From Methylotenera sp. (GTDB lineage: Bacteria; Pseudomonadota; Gammaproteobacteria; Burkholderiales; Methylophilaceae): DNA of 64,000 bases. Position numbers and translations under genes: made by a program. The notes beneath the pieces are model-generated. The model did not search any database and had not been told where the DNA came from. It worked only from the letters and a program-made list of their open reading frames with translations. Numbering within the stretch: the stretch's first letter is position 1; the number at the start of each line of letters is the position of its first letter. Where the stretch lies: positions 505,290-569,289 of the forward strand of contig NZ_JAQSCU010000010.1 of NCBI RefSeq assembly GCF_029945535.1. The letters run 5' to 3'. Positions 11,442-19,692 of this stretch are shown here, one piece after another.

Positions 11442-12575
11442 ATGAACAATAGTCTTATTCAAATCGCAGTGGTAGCGACCTTAGGTTTAACCGCACTTTC
11501 AGCTTCAGCAGAGGATATGTACCGTGGTGCTTGGTATGCTTTACCAGGCATTAGCTATATGGACACTGACAATGACCTAAATGCTGGTAACGGCGGCGGC
11601 GCTTTTATCAAGTTTGGTAAAGAAATAAGCCCACGTTGGGATCTTCAAGGTGGTTTAGGTTATAACACCTCAAATGAAAACGGCATTCCGGGCGCGAGCG
11701 GTCGATACAAACAGACAACATTGGGTTTAGATGCTTTATACATGTTGAGTCGTGATAAATTTCGTCCATTTGTATTAGTCGGCGCTGGTGTAGCACGTAA
11801 CAAACTTGCTTACTCTATTCCTGCTCCAAACAATGATTTGAGCAACACTAAAACTGGTTGGATGGCAAATGTGGGTTTAGGTGCGCAATATTTAGTGAGC
11901 GACACTTTTGGTTTGCAAGCTGATCTACGTCAGCAATGGAGTCGCGCTAAGGGTGGGTTAGATAATAATTTGGATGGAACGAATGTTAGCCATAGTGAAA
12001 CAATCAGCAATACCTTGTTAAGCCTAGGTGGCATTTTCCGCTTTGGTGCACCAAAGCCAATGCCAGTAGTTGCAGCGGCTGAGCCAGTCTCTGCGCCATA
12101 TGTAGCTCCTGAACCAGTAGTTGAAGTAGCGCCAGCGCCGGCTCCTGTAGCCGCAGTTGAACCATGCAAGCCAAAATTTGAAACTGTTACCATTTCAGCT
12201 GAAAAGTTATTTGGTTTCGACAAATCTAAATTGCAAGAAGGTTCTAAGCCTATCCTTGATGGTGTTGTGGCTAAACTTAAAGAGCATTCAGAATTTAAAT
12301 TGGTGATGGTCAGTGGCTATACGGACCGTATTGGTTCAGAAGCTTACAATCAAAAGCTTTCAGAGCACCGTGCTAATGAAGTGAAAGACTACATCGTTTC
12401 ACAGGGCATAGACGCAAGCCGCCTGCAAGCGATTGGCAAAGGTGAATCAGAAGCAGTGGTTGACTGTAAAGGCGTTAAAGGTAAAAAGCTGGTTGAGTGT
12501 TTAGCACCTAACCGTCGTGTTGTAATTTTAGATGAAGAGCAGCATAAAGTTGAAGGTCAGGCAGCTTGTAATTAA
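11442..12575 (+). CDS. OmpA family outer-membrane protein
   Basis: A 377-residue protein. Residues 1-23 are a signal peptide ending ALSASA. A predicted eight-stranded outer-membrane barrel follows (about 25-205), ending at GGIFRFG. Next is a Pro/Ala/Val linker (about 208-240), then a peptidoglycan-binding OmpA_C domain with VSGYTDRIGSEAYNQKLSEHR and a C-terminal NRRV motif. It anchors the outer membrane to peptidoglycan. Two Cys pairs in the C-terminal domain may form disulphides. It is flanked by intergenic DNA on both sides and so is probably monocistronic. Confidence 0.93.
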   Translation: MNNSLIQIAVVATLGLTALSASAEDMYRGAWYALPGISYMDTDNDLNAGNGGGAFIKFGKEISPRWDLQGGLGYNTSNENGIPGASGRYKQTTLGLDALYMLSRDKFRPFVLVGAGVARNKLAYSIPAPNNDLSNTKTGWMANVGLGAQYLVSDTFGLQADLRQQWSRAKGGLDNNLDGTNVSHSETISNTLLSLGGIFRFGAPKPMPVVAAAEPVSAPYVAPEPVVEVAPAPAPVAAVEPCKPKFETVTISAEKLFGFDKSKLQEGSKPILDGVVAKLKEHSEFKLVMVSGYTDRIGSEAYNQKLSEHRANEVKDYIVSQGIDASRLQAIGKGESEAVVDCKGVKGKKLVECLAPNRRVVILDEEQHKVEGQAACN

Positions 12576-12682
12576 GTTTTAGCTTGCTTCTAAATTGGCG
12601 GTTTTAACAGTTATGATAGTGGTGATGCGACTCAGCAGAGTTGCATCACCATTTCCGCTTATTAATCAATTGGGAAAAATCA

Positions 12683-13051
12683 ATGGATATTAAATCAATC
12701 ATCGAGCTAGCTAACGCTGCATGGAATAAGGCGTTAAACAGCAGAAACATAAAGGCGCTAGCTAGCCTTTACAGTGAAAATGCTACTGTATCTCCAGGCA
12801 ATGGGACAACCCTCGCAGGACGCAGCGAAATAGAGGCCTTGTTTAATAGCTTTGTAGAAAATGGTGTGCATAATCATACTTTAGAGATTATTGAATGTGG
12901 CGGATCAGACAAAGTCATCTACCAAGTTTCTAAATGGCATGCAAACGGTGTGGAGTCATCCTCTTTTGGTGGCATTACGATGAGTGTGCTAGAGCAGAGT
13001 TCAGACGGACAATGGCACACAAACTCACACGTGTGGAATATGCAGAGTTAG
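12683..13051 (+). CDS. SnoaL-like/NTF2-fold protein
   Basis: A 122-residue single-domain protein of the SnoaL-like or DUF4440 type: NAAWNKALNSRNIKALASLYSENATVSPGNG, then LEIIECGGSDKVIYQVSKW and a C-terminal HTNSHVWNM. The fold is shared by isomerases, dehydratases and scavenging proteins, so the substrate is unknown. I prefer the ATG at 12683 over one 42 bases upstream because the upstream residues do not fit the fold. A terminator follows at 13136. Confidence 0.8.
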   Translation: MDIKSIIELANAAWNKALNSRNIKALASLYSENATVSPGNGTTLAGRSEIEALFNSFVENGVHNHTLEIIECGGSDKVIYQVSKWHANGVESSSFGGITMSVLEQSSDGQWHTNSHVWNMQS

Positions 13052-13135
13052 TGGCTGCCGTTAATTGCCTTCATGCACGACATGGGGGTGATTAAGGAAA
13101 GTGAAAGTGCAGTAAAAGTGACTATAAATTTGTAG

Positions 13136-13166
13136 GGTGGGTAACTTGTTACCCACCTGTTTTTTT
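13136..13166 (+). terminator. rho-independent terminator
   Basis: The 10-bp stem GGTGGGTAAC/GTTACCCACC is followed by TG and a run of seven T. It ends the SnoaL-like gene and separates it from recQ. Confidence 0.85.
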
Positions 13167-13181
13167 GGGGTGTACGATAGA

Positions 13182-13187
13182 TATAAT
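13182..13187 (+). promoter_or_regulatory. candidate -10 box of the recQ promoter
   Basis: A perfect TATAAT lies 42 bases before the recQ ATG, just after the upstream terminator. No clear -35 is visible. If used, the leader would be about 33 nt and consist largely of the hairpin at 13206-13230. Confidence 0.4.
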
Positions 13188-13205
13188 AGACCGCAAATGT
13201 GAATC

Positions 13206-13230
13206 ATGGGCGGTGTACAATACCGCCCAT
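13206..13230 (+). promoter_or_regulatory. hairpin enclosing the recQ start codon
   Basis: Arms ATGGGCGGT (13206-13214) and ACCGCCCAT (13222-13230) are perfect 9-bp complements. The second arm contains the first two bases of the recQ ATG. No Shine-Dalgarno sequence is visible. The hairpin could limit translation initiation; this is inference from the sequence. Confidence 0.5.
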
Positions 13231-15058
13231 GTCAAATATCCCCGCACTACAAACCCTACACGACGTTTTCGGCTATTCCACGTTTCGCGGTGAGCAACAA
13301 GCTATTGTTGAACATGTCACGTCTGGCGGCGATGCGTTAGTATTAATGCCGACTGGCGGCGGCAAATCTTTGTGTTATCAGCTGCCAGCTTTGTTGCGTG
13401 AGGGCGTTGGTATTGTCGTATCGCCACTCATTGCGCTGATGCAAGACCAAGTGGATGCACTTAAGCAGCTTGGTGTACGAGCGGCGTTCTTGAATTCTAG
13501 TCAAGATGCCGATGAAGCGCGTGAAATCACCGCACAACTGATGCGTGGACATTTACAGATTGTATATGTGGCGCCAGAGCGCTTGCTAATGAGTAGTTTT
13601 TTATCGTTGTTAGACGAAATAGAGGAGGGCGCTGGCATTGCACTATTTGCTATTGATGAGGCGCACTGTGTATCTCAATGGGGACATGATTTCCGCCCTG
13701 AATATCGTAAACTTACGGTGTTGCATGAGCGCTTTCCGCATGTGCCACGCATTGCACTCACAGCAACGGCCGACGCGCCAACACGTGCGGAAATTGTTGA
13801 GCGACTTAAGCTTGAAGAAGCGCGCCAGTTTGTTTCTAGCTTCGATCGCCCAAATATTAAATATCGCGTCACCCAGAAGGCTAATGCACGCCAACAGTTA
13901 GAGGCCTTTTTAGATACAGAGCACGCGAATGATGCGGGCATTATTTATTGTTTAAGCCGTAAAAAAGTAGAAGAAACCGCCGAATGGCTAAAATCACGCG
14001 GTTGGGATGCATTGCCTTACCATGCGGGTTTGGATGCTAGCGTACGTAACCAAAATCAGCGCCGGTTTTTACGTGAAGAGGGCGTGATAATGGTCGCCAC
14101 CGTGGCGTTTGGCATGGGCATAGATAAACCCAATGTGCGCTTTGTGGCACATTTAGATTTACCCAAAAGTATGGAAGGCTACTACCAAGAAACAGGTCGG
14201 GCAGGGCGCGATGGCTTGCCTGCTAACGCTTGGATGACCTATGGTTTGGGCGACGTAGTCAGTATGCGAAAAATGCTGGATTCAGGCGATGCGCCAGAAG
14301 AACGCAAAGCAGTAGAACGACAAAAACTAGATGCCTTATTGGGCTTTTGTGAATCTACCAGTTGCCGCCACCAAACTTTGCTGCGCTACTTCGGTGAAAC
14401 ACACCCTGGCAATTGCGAGCAATGCGATAACTGCTTAAGCCCAGTCGATACATGGGATGCCACACAAGCCTCTCGAATGGCGCTTTCATGCGTATATCGC
14501 ACAGGGCAGCGCTTTGGTGTCGTGCATTTAATCGATGTTTTGTTGGGCAAAAGTACACCAAAGATTCAGCAATTCAACCATCAAAGTCTAAGCACATTCG
14601 GCATTGGAAAGGGCTTAACGCAATCACAATGGAGTAGTGTTTATCGACAGCTAGTCGCAGGCGGTTATTTAGAAAGTGATATTGAAGCTTACGGCGGCTT
14701 AAAGTTGGCTGAATCTGCAAAACCTGTACTAAAAGGCGAAGCCGAGGTGTGGTTGCGCCAAGATGTAGAAGTCGTTGCCACTCGTAAAGTCAGCAAGGCC
14801 GAACGTGGAACGCGTGCCAAAGAAGGTTATGAAGAGGTGGCTGATGATCCGCTATGGCATGCACTCAAAGCCAAGCGCATGGAACTCGCCAAAGAACAAG
14901 GCGTGCCGCCTTATGTAATCTTCCACGACAGCACGCTGCTAGAAATACTCAACCAAAAACCGGGTAGTCTCACTGAAATGAGTCAGATCACAGGCGTTGG
15001 ACAAGCCAAGCTTGAGCGATATGGCGATGCATTTTTAGAGGTGCTAGAAGATAGATAA
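13229..15058 (+). CDS. recQ: ATP-dependent DNA helicase RecQ
   Basis: A 609-residue RecQ with standard architecture. The superfamily 2 helicase core has Walker [13 protein letters not shown], box [19 protein letters not shown] and motif [14 protein letters not shown]. The zinc-binding RecQ-Ct Cys cluster is [15 protein letters not shown]...CEQCDNC. A winged-helix RQC domain follows, and a C-terminal HRDC domain ends [18 protein letters not shown]. RecQ unwinds DNA 3'-5' in recombination and fork repair. I start at the ATG that gives [16 protein letters not shown]; a GTG 30 bases upstream would add ten residues that are unlike the family. Confidence 0.96.
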   Translation: MSNIPALQTLHDVFGYSTFRGEQQAIVEHVTSGGDALVLMPTGGGKSLCYQLPALLREGVGIVVSPLIALMQDQVDALKQLGVRAAFLNSSQDADEAREITAQLMRGHLQIVYVAPERLLMSSFLSLLDEIEEGAGIALFAIDEAHCVSQWGHDFRPEYRKLTVLHERFPHVPRIALTATADAPTRAEIVERLKLEEARQFVSSFDRPNIKYRVTQKANARQQLEAFLDTEHANDAGIIYCLSRKKVEETAEWLKSRGWDALPYHAGLDASVRNQNQRRFLREEGVIMVATVAFGMGIDKPNVRFVAHLDLPKSMEGYYQETGRAGRDGLPANAWMTYGLGDVVSMRKMLDSGDAPEERKAVERQKLDALLGFCESTSCRHQTLLRYFGETHPGNCEQCDNCLSPVDTWDATQASRMALSCVYRTGQRFGVVHLIDVLLGKSTPKIQQFNHQSLSTFGIGKGLTQSQWSSVYRQLVAGGYLESDIEAYGGLKLAESAKPVLKGEAEVWLRQDVEVVATRKVSKAERGTRAKEGYEEVADDPLWHALKAKRMELAKEQGVPPYVIFHDSTLLEILNQKPGSLTEMSQITGVGQAKLERYGDAFLEVLEDR

Positions 15059-15108
15059 AATATTGAGCGGTAAATGAGCTTACAAAACTCGCGCGCGATG
15101 TTTTAAAC

Positions 15109-16038
15109 TTAACAAAACTCAATACAATTACGACCATTTTCCTTTGCTTGATACAGCATTTTGTCAGCCCTAGCAAAAAGCAATGATTGCTCTGAATCCA
15201 TAGTAGGGATAATAGTACTCACACCAACGCTCACTGTCACCACGTCACTAACACTGGACATAGCATGCTCAATTTTCTGCGCAAATACGATGTTACGGCA
15301 TCTCTCTGCTATTTCTAGCGCCGCTGTGGCGGTTGTATTAGGAAGTAGTATCACAAACTCCTCACCGCCATAACGGGCCACAAGGTCCGTGACACGCATA
15401 GGCGCCTGAGAAAGCGCGTGCGCCACTTTGACTAAGCAATCATCACCCTGTAAATGTCCGTAGTAATCGTTATATAGTTTAAAACAATCAATATCGGCAA
15501 TGATTAATGAGATAGGCTGTTGGTTACGACGAGCGTGCTGCCATTCTGTAGTAAGCGTTTGATCGAATGATCGGCGATTTGCAATGCTAGTTAAGCCATC
15601 TTGAAATGATAGTTGTTCTAGTTTTTTGTTGAGGATAATCAGCTTATCCTCCATTACTTTGCGCTCTGAAATATCAAATATAAAGCCTACAAGCTCTATA
15701 GTAACGCCGTTCTTTCTGACGACATGCACGACATCGCGCACCCATACATAACCTCCATCAGCTTTTAGTGCGCGATAATCGGCCTCATGGTCAGCGCCTT
15801 CTTCAGATTGCGATATGCAGAAGTTCGCAGTTTTCTCTCGATCCTCTGCATGAATTCGGTCTATCCAATCACCAGCATGCAACCAGCTTGTTTGAGTCCA
15901 ACCCAACAACTCTTCAATTTGCGGCCCTATATAAGTAAATTGCTTAGTTGCCCAATCCAGTTTCCAAGGAATAGCTTTGGTTGACTCCAATAGCGCCTTA
16001 TATTTAATTTGCTCGTCATTATCAATAACATCGGTCAT
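15109..16038 (-). CDS. PAS-GGDEF diguanylate cyclase
   Basis: A 309-residue soluble protein. The N-terminal PAS fold (about residues 10-130) has LDWATKQFTYIGPQIEELLGW and a PAC-like VELVGFIFDISERK. A short coiled linker leads to a GGDEF domain with the active-site motif YGGEEFVILLPN. An RxxD product-inhibition site (RVTD) lies five residues before GGEEF, as in feedback-controlled enzymes such as PleD. It should make c-di-GMP in response to whatever the PAS domain senses. There are no membrane segments. It is transcribed convergently with recQ. Confidence 0.93.
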   Translation of the reverse strand: MTDVIDNDEQIKYKALLESTKAIPWKLDWATKQFTYIGPQIEELLGWTQTSWLHAGDWIDRIHAEDREKTANFCISQSEEGADHEADYRALKADGGYVWVRDVVHVVRKNGVTIELVGFIFDISERKVMEDKLIILNKKLEQLSFQDGLTSIANRRSFDQTLTTEWQHARRNQQPISLIIADIDCFKLYNDYYGHLQGDDCLVKVAHALSQAPMRVTDLVARYGGEEFVILLPNTTATAALEIAERCRNIVFAQKIEHAMSSVSDVVTVSVGVSTIIPTMDSEQSLLFARADKMLYQAKENGRNCIEFC

Positions 16039-16145
16039 GCAAGATTCCTTTTACACAAAGTAATACCTTACTTAAAAACTTCCTATTGCACAAATTATAT
16101 AAGTTACATTGCAAAACCCAATGTGCGTAATCCAACATAAGCGCG

Positions 16146-16151
16146 TATAAT
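16146..16151 (+). promoter_or_regulatory. ssrA: candidate -10 box of the ssrA promoter
   Basis: A perfect TATAAT lies about 55 bases upstream of the mature tmRNA 5' end, leaving room for a short 5' leader removed by RNase P. The -35 is not clear. Confidence 0.4.
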
Positions 16152-16205
16152 TCACTTTTTAGCAGAGCTTAAGTTAAGTTTTGTTAGTCAAAGTAAGACT
16201 GATTT

Positions 16206-16572
16206 GGGGCTGACCAGGTTTCGACGTGGGTTACAAAGCAGTGCAGGGCATACCGAGGCTCAGATTACCTCGTAAATACAGCTGAAACAAGTATAGTCGC
16301 AAACGACGAAACTTACTCTCTAGCAGCTTAGTTCTGCTGGACGCTACACCAGCTCTCCCGTGGGTTGGATTGGGGTAACCCATACGTAGTGTCATATACA
16401 CGGGATACGTGTTGTGTTGGGTTACTTAGCACCGCATTAACCTTAAGGTAGCTCGCGTGCAAACTGCTTGTCTGTTGGTGTGTTGCACGTTAAATTAAAC
16501 AACAAGGCTAAGTATGTAGAACTGTCTGTGGAGGATTTGCGGACGCGGGTTCGATTCCCGCCAGCTCCACCA
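16206..16572 (+). ncRNA. ssrA: transfer-messenger RNA (tmRNA)
   Basis: A one-piece tmRNA. The 5' end GGGGCTGACCAGGTTTCGAC and the 3' end GGTTCGATTCCCGCCAGC plus TCCACCA pair as the tRNA-like acceptor and T arm. The tag reading frame at 16299-16331 reads ANDETYSLAA followed by TAG. With SmpB it rescues ribosomes stalled on broken messages and tags the product for proteolysis. The CCA is encoded. Its downstream terminator is the integration site of the element that follows. Confidence 0.98.
16299..16331 (+). other. ssrA: tmRNA proteolysis-tag reading frame
   Basis: The resume codon GCA begins the tag ANDETYSLAA and ends at TAG. The C-terminal LAA is the ClpXP recognition end. The usual betaproteobacterial form is close to ANDENYALAA, so Thr and Ser here are modest variations. 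Confidence 0.9.
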
Positions 16573-16599
16573 TTTTAGTGTTTCACCCAGTAGCAAGAT

Positions 16600-16651
16600 G
16601 TATCAAAAGCCTAGTAAATTCAACCTTCTAGGCTTTTTTTACGCCTATTGC
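16600..16651. repeat. left attachment repeat (attL) of the ssrA-linked element
   Basis: This 52-bp segment is identical to 25900-25951, exactly 9300 bases away. It contains the ssrA terminator (stem AAGCCTAG/CTAGGCTT, then T-run). Upstream of it, imperfect similarity between the two ends continues back to the tmRNA 3' end (GCCAGC, CCACCATTT, AGTGTTTCACC). I infer that these are the att cores of an integrated element. Confidence 0.88.
16607..16640 (+). terminator. ssrA terminator
   Basis: Stem AAGCCTAG (16607-16614) pairs with CTAGGCTT (16628-16635) and is followed by a T-run. It is duplicated at the right end of the element (25907-25940). Confidence 0.85.
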
Positions 16652-16684
16652 AATCGCATAGTGCATCTTTACATATCACAATCT

Positions 16685-16734
16685 ATTGGGTACATTATTG
16701 GGTACGCGGTTATTTTTAATAACTCGTACCCAAT
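16685..16734. repeat. GGGTAC repeats near attL (possible recombinase arm sites or int operator)
   Basis: Two direct copies of ATTGGGTAC (16685-16693 and 16697-16705) and one inverted copy GTACCCAAT (16726-16734) lie between attL and the integrase gene. The right end of the element has ATTGGGTAC at 25777-25785 and GGGTACGCG at 25792-25800. Their presence near both ends suggests arm-type binding sites for the integrase or its accessory factor. This is inference. Confidence 0.5.
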
Positions 16735-16758
16735 AAAACTGAAAGGTGATTGTTAATT

Positions 16759-17985
16759 ATGCCCAAGCTCGCAGCGCGTTTAACAGACATTCAAATTAAA
16801 AATACCAAGCCTAAAGAAAAGCCTTTTCGTGTGGCAGCAGGGCGAGGCTTATTTTTACTGGTTAAGCCTGATGGTTCAAAGTATTGGGTAATGCGTTATC
16901 AATTTGAAGGTAAAGAAAACAATCTTTCATTTGGGCGTTATCCTGAAGTGTCGCTAGTCAATGCTGAAAAGCAAGCCGCTAGCACTCACGGATTGCTCGC
17001 CGAGGGCATAAACCCTAGTGAAAACAAAAAAGCGGCAAAGGCTTCAAAAACTGGTGTGCTTGCTAATAGTTTAGAAGTGGTTGCTCGTGAATGGGCGATT
17101 AGTTATTTCACTAATAAATCAGACTCTCATAAAGAGCGAACTGTTAGACGCTTAGAAAGCTACATATTCCCGTGGCTAGGTAATAAACCTATATCTGAAA
17201 TAACAGCCCCACAGATTCTAGAAGTGATTAAGCGTATCGAGAGCTTGAATAAACTTGAAACAGCGCATCGAACCATGCAAGCCACTAGCCAAATATTTCG
17301 CCATGCGGTTCAAACGGGCAGGGCATTGCGTGATCCGACCATAGATTTAAGAGGTGCGTTACCTGCTCCTGTAGTAAAACACATGGCAGCGTTTACCGAG
17401 CCTAAAGAGATTGCCGAGCTATTACGCGCAATAGATGGTTTTACAGGCTCTTTCACAGTTCAATGCGCGCTTAGGTTATCCCCCTTGGTATTTACACGCC
17501 CTAGCGAGCTAAGAATGGCTAAATGGGCAGATATTGATTTGGAGGCTAACGAATGGCGGTATCTTGTAAGTAAAACAAAAACTATGCACTTAGTACCATT
17601 ATCAAAACAAGCGGCTAAATTGTTTACTGATTTAAAAGCCATTTCAGGCCGTGGCGAATATGTTTTTCAGAATGGGCACGATCCTAAAAAGCCTATGAGT
17701 CCTGCTGCTATTAATGCAGCATTAAAGCGTATGGGCTATGACACTCAGAAAGACATTACTGCCCACGGTTTTAGAGCAATGGCGCGCACTATATTGCATG
17801 AAAGATTAAACATTGACCCTTACATCATTGAACATCAATTAGCGCATAAAGTACCAGATACACTAGGGGCAGCATATAACCGCACTAAGTTTATTGAACA
17901 GCGTACAGCCATGATGCAGGCATGGGCAGATTATCTGGATGAGCTTAAAGCAGGTGCAAAGGTATTGCCATTCAAACAAGCGTAA
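16759..17985 (+). CDS. int: P4-type tyrosine recombinase (integrase)
   Basis: A 408-residue integrase. The N-terminal DUF4102 arm-binding domain (LTDIQIKNTKPKEKPFRVAAGRGLFL), a SAM-like core-binding domain (about residues 100-185) and the catalytic domain are all present. Catalytic elements are the first Arg in FTRPSELRMAKW, HGFRAMAR (H-x-x-R) and the C-terminal tyrosine in LGAAYNRTKFIEQRTAMMQAW. It would integrate and, with an excisionase, excise the element at the ssrA att sites. The ATG at 16759 is preferred; an in-frame TTG at 16750 lies closer to the AAAGG site and is the alternative. Confidence 0.95.
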   Translation: MPKLAARLTDIQIKNTKPKEKPFRVAAGRGLFLLVKPDGSKYWVMRYQFEGKENNLSFGRYPEVSLVNAEKQAASTHGLLAEGINPSENKKAAKASKTGVLANSLEVVAREWAISYFTNKSDSHKERTVRRLESYIFPWLGNKPISEITAPQILEVIKRIESLNKLETAHRTMQATSQIFRHAVQTGRALRDPTIDLRGALPAPVVKHMAAFTEPKEIAELLRAIDGFTGSFTVQCALRLSPLVFTRPSELRMAKWADIDLEANEWRYLVSKTKTMHLVPLSKQAAKLFTDLKAISGRGEYVFQNGHDPKKPMSPAAINAALKRMGYDTQKDITAHGFRAMARTILHERLNIDPYIIEHQLAHKVPDTLGAAYNRTKFIEQRTAMMQAWADYLDELKAGAKVLPFKQA

Positions 17986-17996
17986 AGCGGCTTACG

Positions 17997-18135
17997 ATAG
18001 GTAAAAAAATACCGAGACTATCAATGGGAGTAAATAGCTCGGCATCAAAACACTCGGAGGAGATGAGTTGTTAATAATTAATGTACTGAGCGCATATTTC
18101 AAATGAATGAAAGAATTAAGAAGTATTTATAAATT
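17997..18135 (+). ncRNA. putative structured RNA, copy 1 (in the mobile element)
   Basis: This segment aligns over about 135 bases with 27921-28060. Shared blocks are ATAGG-T/C-AAAAAAA, ACCGA, CTCGG, ACACT, GGAGAT, TAATGTAC, ATATTTCAA and TTAAGAAG. Hairpin 1 pairs CCGAG (18012-18016) plus CTAT with ATAG and CTCGG; hairpin 2 pairs AACACTC with GAG-TTGTT. In the other copy the same stems form with different bases. There is no conserved reading frame. An untranslated leader or small RNA is inferred; the class is unknown to me. Confidence 0.5.
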
Positions 18136-18148
18136 GAGGCGAACCTAC

Positions 18149-18167
18149 AGGAGGCTTAATCATGTAA
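18149..18167 (+). other. start-stop codon pair behind a consensus ribosome site
   Basis: A perfect AGGAGG (18149-18154) lies 7 bases before ATG (18162-18164), which is followed directly by TAA. In the same frame the next codons read KLIKALSAK then stop, so one base change could have inactivated an 11-residue leader peptide. It lies about 60 bases ahead of the 18227 gene. Confidence 0.45.
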
Positions 18168-18226
18168 AAACTAATTAAAGCATTATCAGCAAAGTAAACA
18201 TTTAATCTATTTGAGGAATAATCATA

Positions 18227-18433
18227 ATGAATTACCAACAAGCAAAGATTTTATTAAGCAACGCAGCAATGGCACGAGCTAATTTTTATTCAGCTACAGA
18301 GGCTCTAGAAAAAGTCATAGGCCATGAAATTGATGACAATGACCTAGGTGCTTTAATTGACAGCGACTTTTCTGGCATAACTCAAGACGGTTTGACCGAT
18401 AATCAGGCCATGAGTATTTTAGTGCAGATTTAA
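18227..18433 (+). CDS. small hypothetical protein
   Basis: A 68-residue acidic protein that I do not recognise. It has an N-terminal helical half (MNYQQAKILLSNAAMARANFYSATEALEKVIG) and an Asp-rich second half (HEIDDNDLGALIDSDFSGI). A TTGAGGAA ribosome site precedes the ATG. It follows the structured RNA and the start-stop element and ends before a terminator at 18551, so it may be the coding part of that transcript. Confidence 0.6.
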   Translation: MNYQQAKILLSNAAMARANFYSATEALEKVIGHEIDDNDLGALIDSDFSGITQDGLTDNQAMSILVQI

Positions 18434-18550
18434 GCTAGTTTTTAAATGACAAAGCTGGGGGGCAACCCAGTCAATAAAAATAATAATTTCCAATATCACT
18501 AGCTCGCTAAACTTCACCGTAATGTTAAATATATATGTGCTGAGAAATGA

Positions 18551-18584
18551 AACGCTATACACAGGATAGCGTTCGATGTTTTTT
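18551..18584 (+). terminator. rho-independent terminator
   Basis: Stem AACGCTAT (18551-18558) pairs with ATAGCGTT (18566-18573) and is followed by a short spacer and six T. It lies between the convergent 18227 gene and the relaxase gene. Confidence 0.7.
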
Positions 18585-18596
18585 AGGCTTCAAAGG

Positions 18597-19358
18597 CTAT
18601 ATAGCGTTTGTAGCTTTACCTTTACCCTTTGAAGTCATGATTGCCACGAATGATTTATTAGTGGCTTGTGGTGGTTTGATTGATAGCATTTGCGCGTATG
18701 GCAATGGGTCATCATGAATTGCATCACGTAAGCAAGCCCAAACGCTTGATTGTCTTGCAGGGTCGTTGCTTAGGCGCGTTAATACAAGTTTTTCAAGGGA
18801 TTGCTTGTCCATGTTAGATAAACGCTTCTTATCGCTTCTGCTCAAGCCGTAATGCCTTGCAATATCTGCATGAAACTTATTAATCAAGCGCATTAGATTT
18901 CCCGTACTGCCTACCATATCACGACCTTGCATCTTACCGTCAATCAATGGCAGTATTAAAGCGTGGGCATGTGGTGCAGCTTCATCTAAGTGAATGTCAA
19001 ACGCTAGCAGCTCACCAGAAAAGTTTTGTTTAACCCAGTTGAAGCAATCAATAAAAAATTGCTCAGTGTCTTGCTGATGTCGGTCAATTGGTAAGCTGAA
19101 AATTACCTCTACTGCTTTCACTTGGTCTTTGCGGGGATTTTCAATGCCAGCAAGTATCATTTGAGATTTGGCATGCCTAGCTATCGTTTCTGGCTTATCT
19201 TTGCTAGAAAGCGAATAGTTTAATGATGTTCTAGTCGCGTCAATGTTAGCACTAGCACCGCGTTCATTTTGCAATGTGCGCTTGTTATGCTTTAACGCCA
19301 CCAAAACACCATTTTCACCCTTTATCTTACCGAGCCTAATTAAATGACTAGCCGCCAT
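18597..19358 (-). CDS. MobV/Pre-type relaxase (plasmid recombination/mobilisation protein)
   Basis: A 253-residue protein of the Mob_Pre family. The metal-binding motif III is HLDEAAPHAHALILP (HxDExxPHxH), preceded by an N-terminal region (HNKRTLQNERGASANIDATRTSLNYSL) with the Asn/Arg pattern of motif I. It is expected to nick an oriT and lead strand transfer or rolling-circle steps. It is shorter than many MobV proteins (often 400 or more residues) and lacks a long C-terminal tail. It is the last gene of a minus-strand operon; its start overlaps the end of the SSB-like gene by 11 bases. Confidence 0.82.
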   Translation of the reverse strand: MAASHLIRLGKIKGENGVLVALKHNKRTLQNERGASANIDATRTSLNYSLSSKDKPETIARHAKSQMILAGIENPRKDQVKAVEVIFSLPIDRHQQDTEQFFIDCFNWVKQNFSGELLAFDIHLDEAAPHAHALILPLIDGKMQGRDMVGSTGNLMRLINKFHADIARHYGLSRSDKKRLSNMDKQSLEKLVLTRLSNDPARQSSVWACLRDAIHDDPLPYAQMLSIKPPQATNKSFVAIMTSKGKGKATNAI

Positions 19359-19692
19359 CTTGCACAGCCTGTCTTTTTCTATTGACGTGGTAAGGCGTCA
19401 AAATAGCATGAGCAATAAAGTCACATGCTGGTTTTGGCTCACTACCGTCTTTAGGTTGCCATATTTTTGGCGTCAATTCGCCTGACATACAAATACTATC
19501 GCCTTCATCAAGTGCAAGCAGTGATTGACATACTCTCTCGTCGAAGGCAATTACACCAACACGCATACTGTCGCCAGTCGCGGTAGGTGTATAAACGGAA
19601 ACTGTGACATATAGATTTTGGTTTTTACCAATCCGCTTGATAGGTTTAAATGCAATTTTTCCGTTAATTAGAGCATCAATCATTGCTGACAC
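19348..19692 (-). CDS. SSB-like OB-fold protein
   Basis: A 114-residue protein with the outline of a single-stranded-DNA-binding OB fold: IAFKPIKRIGKNQNLYVTVSVY, then VGVIAFDERVCQSLLALDEGDSICMSGELTPKIWQ and a DFIAHAILTPYHV strand. It has no acidic SSB tail. Small OB proteins of this kind occur in plasmid and island mobilisation operons. It overlaps the HTH gene upstream (17 bases) and the relaxase gene downstream (11 bases), so it is clearly part of the operon. Confidence 0.65.
   Translation of the reverse strand: MSAMIDALINGKIAFKPIKRIGKNQNLYVTVSVYTPTATGDSMRVGVIAFDERVCQSLLALDEGDSICMSGELTPKIWQPKDGSEPKPACDFIAHAILTPYHVNRKRQAVQDGG

Noticed and set aside
18454-18472. Short GC-rich stem GCTGGG/CCCAG as a possible nick site
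   Set aside because: Too short and without resemblance to a known oriT nick region; left only as part of the intergenic gap.
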